Source: Actinomycetes bacterium
GTDB taxonomy: Bacteria > Actinomycetota > Actinomycetes > Mycobacteriales > Micromonosporaceae
Assembly (NCBI GenBank): GCA_023437285.1
Contig: JAEZGP010000183.1
Coordinates: 1-10,107, forward strand
Length of the DNA: 10,107 nt
Reading direction: 5' to 3'
In this document: piece after piece, positions 1-5,184 of the stretch
Layout of the letters: every line of letters starts with the position of its first letter
Position numbering within the stretch: position 1 is the stretch's first letter
The notes under the pieces: generated by a model
Seen by the model: the letters and a program-made list of their open reading frames with translations, nothing else
Databases searched by the model: none
What the model was told of the DNA's origin: nothing
Made by a program: the position numbers and the translations under genes

Positions 1-22
1 CCCCCGCCGGGCGGTCGCGGCG

Positions 23-42
23 AGCCCCGCCGGGACGGGGTT
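23..42 (+). terminator. Possible hairpin terminator of an upstream gene
   Basis: A short inverted repeat pairs CCCCG (25-29) with CGGGG (36-40) around a 6-nt loop. The stem can be extended by a G-T and an A-T pair to 23/42 and is followed by only two T residues. It lies just before the candidate promoter of the FG-GAP gene, so it could end transcription of a gene lying left of the window. The stem is short and the background is very GC-rich, so chance is a real alternative. Confidence 0.25.
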
Positions 43-69
43 GATGGCCGATGTCCGCTGTGTGAATAT
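41..69 (+). promoter_or_regulatory. Candidate sigma-70-type promoter with extended -10
   Basis: TTGATG (41-46, 4 of 6 matches to TTGACA) is separated by 17 nt from GAATAT (64-69). A TGT sits directly before the -10 box as an extended -10 element. Transcription would begin near 76, giving a leader of about 45 nt before the ATG at 122. The spacing is ideal and the box is AT-rich for this sequence, but the match is by eye only. Confidence 0.4.
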
Positions 70-121
70 GGGCCCTCCGCCGCGTGGTGCCCTACGGCGG
101 TCGCCTGTCGCGGGAGTCCAC

Positions 122-1780
122 ATGAGACGTTCAGCCACGCGTACCGCTGCCCTCGTGGGGACCACCCTCATGGTCGTCGCGGCTGTCGCCGCGAGCGGCG
201 CGGCCGGCGCGGCCGTCCCCGAGGCGAGCGTCGTGACCATCACCCGCGACGGTGTACCCCTGCTGGCCGTGCGCGCCGACCGGGCTGTGGCCGCGCATCC
301 GAAGGCCAGCGGCGCGACCCGGTCGGACTTTGACGGCGATGGTCTCGACGACCTCGCCGTCATGGCGCGCGGCATCGTCCTGGCGGACAGCTCCGTGCCC
401 GCGCAGTCCGTGGACCGCGCTGTGATCGTCACGTACTCGACCGCGCCCTTCCAGGACACGTTCACCACCCTCAAGCCGGGCGAGGACGTCGAGCGCCTCT
501 TCGGCGCGGCGCTGGCGACCGGCGACATCAACCACGACGGGTACGACGACCTGGTCATCGGCGACCCCAGCGAGTCGACGGCCACGAGGCCTTCGGCGGG
601 CGGCATCTGGGTGCTGCCGGGCAGCTCGACCGGGCTCCGATCCGACAAGGCCCAGCACGTCACGCAGGACTCGCCGAACGTGCCCGGCGCCTCCGAGGCC
701 GGCGACTGGTGGGGCGCCGCGCTGGCGGCCGGCGACCTCAACGGCGACGGCTTCGACGACGTGGCGGTCGGCGCGCCGCTCGAGACGGTCGGCGCCGACT
801 ACGGCGCCGGCTCGGTCACCGTGCTGTTCGGCGGCGCGGGCGGGCTCATGACCTCGGGCTCGGTGGGGCTCACGCAGGACTCGGCCGGCGTGCCCGGCAG
901 CGCGGAGGAACTCGACGTGTTCGGCGTCTCGGTCGCCATCGGCCCGGTGAACACCGACCGGTACGCCGACCTCATCATCGGCGCGGGCGGCGAGAACGCC
1001 GGAACCCGGGCGGGGTCGGGATCGGTGACCCTGATGTGGGGTGCGGCCGGCGGCGTCGGTCGCACCGGCGCGACCTCGGTGACGGGTGCGGCCGCCACCA
1101 GCGCCGCGAAGATCTCCGGCACGGTCCTGTACGGGCTGGGCGACCAGGTTGCCGTCACCGACACCAACGGCGACGGGCTCGGCGAGGTCATCGCCGCGGC
1201 GCCACGGGCCACGGCCGGCTCGGCGTCGTCGGCCGGCGCGGTGGCGAGCTTCGCGGGACGCCGTACGGGCCTGTCCGCGAGCGGCGTGAAGGTGCTCAGC
1301 CAGGCCGGCTCCGTGCCGGGTACGCCGGAGGCCAACGACACCTGCGGCGCGTCCCTGGCGGTGGGCGACGTGACCGGCGACGGCCACGGTGACGTCATCG
1401 TCGGCTGCCCCGGCGAGTCGATCGGCACCGACCGGTACGCGGGCCTGTTCCTGCTCCTGCGCGGATCGGCGGGCGGGCTCACCGCGACCAACGCCAGGGC
1501 GATCAGCCAGGACACCTCGGGCGTGCCCGGCGTCAGCGAGTGGGCCGACCGCTTCGGTCAGGCGGTGTCGGTGCTCAACCTGGACGGTCGGGGCGGCCTC
1601 GACGTCCTCGTCGCGGCACCCTTCGAGTCGGTGACCGACGACCCCGAGGAGCAGATCGGGGCGGTCACCACGTTCCGCGCCGGCGGCGGCGAACTCGTAC
1701 CGGTGACGAGCTGGTCGGGCCGTACCCAGGTCAACTCCGTCGTCACGTACGTGAGTCAGTTCGGCTACGTCCTGGCGTAG
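122..1780 (+). CDS. Secreted seven-bladed FG-GAP / integrin-alpha-like beta-propeller protein
   Basis: This is a 552-residue exported protein. The start at 122 is preferred over the in-frame ATG at 41 because GGGAG lies 5 nt upstream and the protein then opens with a classical signal peptide: Arg-rich start, hydrophobic residues about 9-25, and likely cleavage near Ala30. Calcium-loop FG-GAP motifs start at about residues 69, 135, 205, 275, 347, 416 and 486, a steady 66-72-residue period that gives seven blades. Good Asp-rich loops are DFDGDGLDD (69), DINHDGYDD (135) and DLNGDGFDD (205). The fourth (275, PVNTDRYAD) and seventh (486, NLDGRGGLD) are degenerate. Most blades carry a recurring Q-D-S-x-x-V-P-G segment. 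Such propellers act outside the cell in ligand binding or adhesion, and some relatives are fused to enzymes; no catalytic domain is visible here, so the ligand is unknown. It stands 52 nt ahead of the transglutaminase-like genes and could share transcription with them. Confidence 0.88.
   Translation: MRRSATRTAALVGTTLMVVAAVAASGAAGAAVPEASVVTITRDGVPLLAVRADRAVAAHPKASGATRSDFDGDGLDDLAVMARGIVLADSSVPAQSVDRAVIVTYSTAPFQDTFTTLKPGEDVERLFGAALATGDINHDGYDDLVIGDPSESTATRPSAGGIWVLPGSSTGLRSDKAQHVTQDSPNVPGASEAGDWWGAALAAGDLNGDGFDDVAVGAPLETVGADYGAGSVTVLFGGAGGLMTSGSVGLTQDSAGVPGSAEELDVFGVSVAIGPVNTDRYADLIIGAGGENAGTRAGSGSVTLMWGAAGGVGRTGATSVTGAAATSAAKISGTVLYGLGDQVAVTDTNGDGLGEVIAAAPRATAGSASSAGAVASFAGRRTGLSASGVKVLSQAGSVPGTPEANDTCGASLAVGDVTGDGHGDVIVGCPGESIGTDRYAGLFLLLRGSAGGLTATNARAISQDTSGVPGVSEWADRFGQAVSVLNLDGRGGLDVLVAAPFESVTDDPEEQIGAVTTFRAGGGELVPVTSWSGRTQVNSVVTYVSQFGYVLA
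326..1603 (+). repeat. Seven tandem FG-GAP blade repeats (about 70 residues, 210 bp each)
   Basis: Calcium-loop codons begin at 326, 524, 734, 944, 1160, 1367 and 1577, so the coding repeat unit is about 198-216 bp. At DNA level the repeats are diverged. The most alike pieces are the cag-gac-to-gtgcccgg segments preceding several blades (around 665, 875, 1300 and 1508). These are repeats of protein fold rather than a recent DNA duplication. Confidence 0.75.
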
Positions 1781-1832
1781 GTCGCCGCGACCGATTTACC
1801 CGGCCCTAACACGCGGCGCGCATGATGGAGGG

Positions 1833-2648
1833 ATGCAACGCCGCGCGGTACGGATCGGGTGCGAGTTCGTGCACGACGCTGACCAGCCGACCCCGACGGT
1901 GTTCCAGGTGCAGCCGCGCGACGAGGCGCCGGTCACGCTCGCGCGGCAGGAGTGGTCGACCGACCCGGAGATCGTGACCCGGCGCTACGTCGACCACTAC
2001 GGCAACCCGTGCCTGCGCGCGGTGCTGCCGGCCGGGCGGTCGGTGCTGCGCTACGACGCGCTCGCGCTCGTGCCCGACAGCACGGAGGACGTCGACTTCG
2101 ACGCCCCCGAACTGCCGCCCGAGCAGCTGCCCGACGACGTCCTGCTGTACACGCTGCCCAGCCGGTACTGCCTGCCCGACGTGCTCGGCGACGTCGCCTG
2201 GCGGGAGTTCGGCAGCCACCCGCCGGGCTACCGGCGCGTGCAGGCGATCATCGACCACCTGCACGAGCGGGTCACGTTCCGCTACGGCACCAGCAACGCC
2301 ACCACCACGGCCGCCGATGTGTACGAGGCCGGCTTCGGGGTGTGCCGCGACTTCGCCCACCTGGCGATCACGTTCTGCCGCGCGCTGAACATCCCGGCCC
2401 GGTACGTCTTCGGCTACCTGCCCGACATGGACGTGCCGCCCGACCCGGCGCCGATGGACTTCGCGGCGTGGATGGAGGTCTGGCTCGGCGACCGCTGGTG
2501 GACGTTCGACCCGCGCAACAACGCCGCGCGCAAGGGCCGCATCCTCATCGGCCGCGGCCGGGACGCCTCCGACGTGGCGATGGCGACCACGTTCGGCGCC
2601 CCCCGGTTGGAGTCCATGCTCGTCTGGGCCGACGAGGAGCCCCCGTGA
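1833..2648 (+). CDS. Transglutaminase-like protein lacking the canonical catalytic His
   Basis: This 271-residue protein has no signal peptide or membrane segment, so it is probably cytoplasmic. The N-terminal part (about 5-95, with GCEF near the start) resembles the bacterial transglutaminase N-terminal beta domain. The transglutaminase/cysteine-protease core spans about 130-232. The nucleophile is visible as Cys171 in GVCRDFAH, and the Asp is Asp226 in WTFDPRN. The usual HAW histidine is replaced: the segment reads DFAAW with Ala211 at the His position. The protein may be inactive, or belong to a subclade that uses a different histidine. GGAGGG touches the ATG directly, too close for a normal Shine-Dalgarno, so the start is moderately uncertain and leaderless or coupled translation is possible. 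It overlaps the next gene by 4 nt (GTGA). Substrate unknown. Confidence 0.85.
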   Translation: MQRRAVRIGCEFVHDADQPTPTVFQVQPRDEAPVTLARQEWSTDPEIVTRRYVDHYGNPCLRAVLPAGRSVLRYDALALVPDSTEDVDFDAPELPPEQLPDDVLLYTLPSRYCLPDVLGDVAWREFGSHPPGYRRVQAIIDHLHERVTFRYGTSNATTTAADVYEAGFGVCRDFAHLAITFCRALNIPARYVFGYLPDMDVPPDPAPMDFAAWMEVWLGDRWWTFDPRNNAARKGRILIGRGRDASDVAMATTFGAPRLESMLVWADEEPP

Positions 2649-3532
2649 ACCCTCTGTGCGACGCGCCGGTGCTCGACCACACCCGGTTCGACCTGGCCAG
2701 CGCGGACAGCCTGACGTTCCGGCTGCGCCAGACGTTTCGCTACACCTACGCCACCCCCATCGCGTCGTTGCGTCACCAGCTGGTCATCGTGCCGCCCGCC
2801 CGCCACGGCGAGGTGCACCTGCGCGGTGCGCGCGTCGTCGTCGCGGGTGCTGCCGGGCGGCGGCGCACGGTCCGCGACGCCATGGGCAACACCGTCGTAC
2901 GCTTCACCGTCGCCCACGTCGAGCAGTACGTGGAGTTCCAGCTCAAGGCGATCCTCGAACGGGTACGCGGCGCGGGTCCCGTGCTGCTGCCCGCCGCGGC
3001 GCTGCGCGACCCGCGGCACCGGCTGGCGAGCCCGCTCACCGAGCCCGACGACGCGCTGCTCGCCCTCGCCGCCGCCGCCCGGGCCCACGGTCCGGACCCG
3101 GTGGCCATGGCCGAGTGGCTGTGCGTGCAGACGTACCGCCGCCTGCGGTACGAGTTCGGCATCACCACCGTGGAGACCACGGCGGCCGAGGCGCTCGCCG
3201 GCGGCCGGGGCGTGTGCCAGGACTACGCGCACATCATGGTGTCGGCGTGCCGGGCGGCCGGGGTGCCGGCCCGCTACGTGTCGGGGCATCTGCTCAGCCA
3301 GGGCGGTACGCACGCCTGGGTGGAGGTCATCGTGGCGCACCCGTCGGGTGCCGAGGCGATCGCGTTCGACCCGTGTCACGGCCGGCGCGCGCACGCCGGC
3401 TACGTCACGGTGGCGACGGGCCGCGACTACGCCGACGTGGCCCCGACCTCGGGCACGTACGCGACCGGCGGCCCGGGCGAGCTGACCACGCACCGGGAAC
3501 TGGCCCTGGTGTCCATCCAGCCGACCCCCTGA
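2645..3532 (+). CDS. Transglutaminase-like protein with intact Cys-His-Asp triad
   Basis: This 295-residue protein starts at GTG 2645, overlapping the stop of the preceding gene as GTGA, with GAGGAG (2634-2639) 5 nt upstream; that overlap and ribosome-binding site decide the start. A bacterial transglutaminase N-terminal domain lies at about residues 20-105 (LRQTFRYTYATPIASLRHQL onward). The core follows at about 150-245, with Cys191 in GVCQDYAH, His223 in THAW and Asp242 in AFDP. Family members (COG1305-type) use this triad for amide-bond chemistry on proteins or peptides, and many are of unknown substrate. There is no signal peptide. Being translationally coupled to a His-less relative suggests the two act together, perhaps as a catalytic/non-catalytic pair, which is inference. 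A strong hairpin 44 nt after the stop probably ends the unit. Confidence 0.88.
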   Translation: MNPLCDAPVLDHTRFDLASADSLTFRLRQTFRYTYATPIASLRHQLVIVPPARHGEVHLRGARVVVAGAAGRRRTVRDAMGNTVVRFTVAHVEQYVEFQLKAILERVRGAGPVLLPAAALRDPRHRLASPLTEPDDALLALAAAARAHGPDPVAMAEWLCVQTYRRLRYEFGITTVETTAAEALAGGRGVCQDYAHIMVSACRAAGVPARYVSGHLLSQGGTHAWVEVIVAHPSGAEAIAFDPCHGRRAHAGYVTVATGRDYADVAPTSGTYATGGPGELTTHRELALVSIQPTP

Positions 3533-3570
3533 TCCGGCGACAACCGATCCGACGCCCCCGATCCGGCGAC
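3531..3570 (+). repeat. Short direct repeat after the transglutaminase stop
   Basis: The 11-mer GATCCGGCGAC occurs at 3531-3541 and again at 3560-3570, with a shorter related GATCCGACG at 3546-3554. The first copy begins inside the stop codon. The function is unknown; it may be slippage debris. Confidence 0.6.
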
Positions 3571-3575
3571 CCGCC

Positions 3576-3596
3576 CTGTGCGCGGGCCGCGCGCAG
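3576..3596 (+). terminator. GC-rich hairpin, likely terminator of the transglutaminase genes
   Basis: Positions 3576-3583 pair with 3589-3596, eight base pairs including one G-T wobble, around a 5-nt loop. No T-run follows, which is common for actinobacterial terminators. It sits 44 nt past the stop codon at 3532 and before the AT-richer promoter region of the next operon. Confidence 0.5.
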
Positions 3597-3617
3597 ACCG
3601 CCGGCGCGTATGTCAAC

Positions 3618-3650
3618 ACGCGTAATTGTTATTCGCCCGAATCAATGCGT
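3618..3650 (+). promoter_or_regulatory. AT-rich dyad, possible operator
   Basis: Nested inverted repeats are ATTCG (3631-3635) with CGAAT (3638-3642), ATTG (3625-3628) with CAAT (3643-3646), and ACGC (3618-3621) with GCGT (3647-3650). The left arm carries short insertions of 2 and 3 nt. The AT content is striking against the GC-rich surroundings. It could bind a dimeric regulator or form an RNA hairpin at the end of the upstream transcript. Confidence 0.35.
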
Positions 3651-3779
3651 ACCCGCAAGAGTAGCGCCAGCGAAATGTTAAGGCTTGATCACCGATCTAT
3701 GAATGCGAAGTGTACGAGCTCGATCATGGTCGATGTCCCAGGCCCGGGTGTTTTTTCGTAACAAGCTTCAGTACAGTTC

Positions 3780-3809
3780 TCGACAGGCGATTCCCTCGGC
3801 CGGTTAAAT
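3780..3809 (+). promoter_or_regulatory. Candidate promoter for the glycan operon
   Basis: TCGACA (3780-3785, 5 of 6 matches to TTGACA) and TTAAAT (3804-3809, 4 of 6 to TATAAT) are 18 nt apart. Transcription would start near 3816 and give a leader of roughly 97 nt that contains the structured element at 3840-3891. TTGACT at 3824 with TCTCAT at 3848 is a weaker alternative. Confidence 0.4.
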
Positions 3810-3839
3810 CCCTGTGGCGCGCCTTGACTATTCGCCGCC

Positions 3840-3891
3840 GAATTCCGTCTCATGGCAATGCGAGTGCCATCCGAATTCGCGATCATCGCAT
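3840..3891 (+). promoter_or_regulatory. Structured 5' leader element with possible pseudoknot
   Basis: An inner stem pairs ATGGCA (3852-3857) with TGCCAT (3865-3870) around the loop ATGCGAG (3858-3864). An outer stem can form between the two GAATTC copies (3840-3845 and 3873-3878). The loop bases ATGCGA (3858-3863) are complementary to TCGCAT (3886-3891), which would close a pseudoknot or compete with the hairpin. A further small dyad, GCGAT-C-ATCGC, lies at 3879-3889. The element ends 6 nt before the ribosome-binding region at 3897-3906, well placed to control translation. It matches no riboswitch class I recognise. Confidence 0.4.
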
Positions 3892-3896
3892 TTACC

Positions 3897-3906
3897 GGGG
3901 AAGGGA
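3897..3906 (+). promoter_or_regulatory. Ribosome-binding site deciding the GT2 start
   Basis: A purine-rich GGGGAAGGGA lies 6 nt before the ATG at 3913. It selects this ATG over the upstream in-frame ATG at 3814 and over an out-of-frame ATG at 3906. Confidence 0.6.
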
Positions 3907-3912
3907 TGGTCC

Positions 3913-5184
3913 ATGCCTGCCGCCATGCTCGCTGCCATGTCCGTGTTCCTGTTCGTTGTCGCGGCGATGACGCTGTGGTGGACCATGCACGCCTGGCGAA
4001 CGCCGGAGACCCTGGCCGCCACCCGGTTCGCCGCGCCGGACGGTACCCACGACGTGTCCTTCTCGCTGCTGGTGCCGGCCCGCCACGAGGAGGAGGTGCT
4101 GGAGCACACGGTCGCGCAGCTGATGGCCGCCACGCACAGCGACTTCGAGATCCTGATCATCGTGGGTCACGACGACCCGGGCACGGCCGCGGTGGCCGAG
4201 AGGATCGCCGCCACGCACCCCGAGCGGGTCCGCGTGATCACGGACACGAACGTGCCGAAGAACAAGCCGAAGGCGCTCAACACGGCGCTGCCACACTGCC
4301 GCGGCGACGTGGTGGGCGTATTCGACGCGGAGGACCAGGTGCACCCTGACCTGCTCACCCACGTCGACAGCGCGTTTCGGGCCACCGGCGCCGACGTGGT
4401 GCAGGGCGGCGTGCAGTTGATCAACTTTCACTCCAGCTGGTTCAGCCTGCACAACTGCCTGGAGTACTTCTTCTGGTTCCGCAGCCGCCTGCACCTGCAC
4501 GCCCGCAAGGGGTTCATCCCGCTGGGCGGCAACACCGTGTTCGTGCGTACCTCGGTGCTACGCGCCGCCGGCGGCTGGGACGGCGCCTGCCTGGCCGAGG
4601 ACTGCGACCTGGGCGTACGGCTGTCCTGCGTGGGTGCCAGGGTCGTCGTCGCGTACGAGTCGACGATCGTCACGAAGGAGGAGACGCCCGACACGCTCAT
4701 GAGCCTGCTCAAGCAGCGCACCCGCTGGAATCAGGGCTTTCTTCAGGTCCTCCGCAAGGGTGACTGGAAACGACTGCCGACGATGCGTCAGCGCATGCTG
4801 GCTCGTTACACCTTGACGGGTCCATTCGTCCAGGCGTTCTCCGGGGTCGCCATTCCGGTCGGCCTTTACATCGGGCTGGTGATGGAGGTGCCGGTCAGTG
4901 TCGCTTTGCTGACGTTCGCGCCAGTCGTGCCAATGATTGCTACGTTGATGTTTCAGGTCGTCGGCCTTCACGATTTCGGCCGGCAATACTCATTACGTAT
5001 TCGTTTCCTTCATTACGCGCGCCTTATTCTCGGCGCCTTTCCGTACGCGCTCGTGCTGTCGCTGGCCGCGGTGCGCGCCGTGTGGCGGGAATGGACCGGC
5101 AAGAACAACTGGGAACTCACCAGGCACGTCGGCGCGCACCTGCCGCAGGGCGGCGAGCCCGTCCTCGAGGGCGCCACGGCATGA
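3913..5184 (+). CDS. Membrane GT2 glycosyltransferase, processive cellulose-synthase/NodC-like
   Basis: This 423-residue inner-membrane enzyme is predicted to polymerise or transfer sugars from a nucleotide-sugar on the cytoplasmic face. There is an N-terminal membrane segment (about 5-25) and a GT-A domain (about 45-280), followed by membrane segments around 300-350 and 370-395. The processive GT2 signature is complete: the DxD-like D138-A-E-D141, the catalytic-base region E229-D230 in AEDCD, and Q268-R-T-R271-W272. It is shorter than typical Streptomyces CslA and closer in size to NodC or PNAG-synthase-like proteins, so the product cannot be named. The start is set by the ribosome-binding site at 3897-3906; the upstream in-frame extension looks non-coding. 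It is the first gene of the ATGA-coupled series. Codons from about 4730 to 5045 are noticeably richer in A/T endings and include a TTA (4993-4995, Leu361), unlike the rest of the gene. Confidence 0.88.
   Translation: MPAAMLAAMSVFLFVVAAMTLWWTMHAWRTPETLAATRFAAPDGTHDVSFSLLVPARHEEEVLEHTVAQLMAATHSDFEILIIVGHDDPGTAAVAERIAATHPERVRVITDTNVPKNKPKALNTALPHCRGDVVGVFDAEDQVHPDLLTHVDSAFRATGADVVQGGVQLINFHSSWFSLHNCLEYFFWFRSRLHLHARKGFIPLGGNTVFVRTSVLRAAGGWDGACLAEDCDLGVRLSCVGARVVVAYESTIVTKEETPDTLMSLLKQRTRWNQGFLQVLRKGDWKRLPTMRQRMLARYTLTGPFVQAFSGVAIPVGLYIGLVMEVPVSVALLTFAPVVPMIATLMFQVVGLHDFGRQYSLRIRFLHYARLILGAFPYALVLSLAAVRAVWREWTGKNNWELTRHVGAHLPQGGEPVLEGATA

Noticed and set aside
131..1387. Long open frame on the minus strand across the FG-GAP gene
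   Set aside because: Its product is low-complexity Arg/Gly/His/Val-rich sequence with no domain, and it mirrors the repeats of a convincing + strand gene; typical high-GC shadow.
1781..1791. GTCGC-C-GCGAC palindrome after the FG-GAP stop
   Set aside because: The loop would be too tight for a stable hairpin, and a five-base palindrome is expected by chance in GC-rich DNA.
1952..2644. Upstream extension of the second transglutaminase frame
   Set aside because: The frame is open, but its translation is Arg/Ala/Pro-rich noise lying inside the first transglutaminase gene; the GTG at 2645 with its ribosome-binding site fits better.
3737..3756. CCC...GGG followed by TTTTTT, resembling a rho-independent terminator
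   Set aside because: Only a 3-bp stem can form with the right geometry, so it is too weak to call despite the T-run.
3644..3862. AATGCG occurring three times (3644, 3702, 3857) in the control region
   Set aside because: The spacing is irregular and a 6-mer recurring three times can be chance; two copies are already part of the dyad and leader structures.
3640..3912. Possible c-di-AMP (ydaO-type) riboswitch before a cell-envelope operon
   Set aside because: I looked for the conserved core segments of that class and could not find them; the leader structure seen is of another kind.
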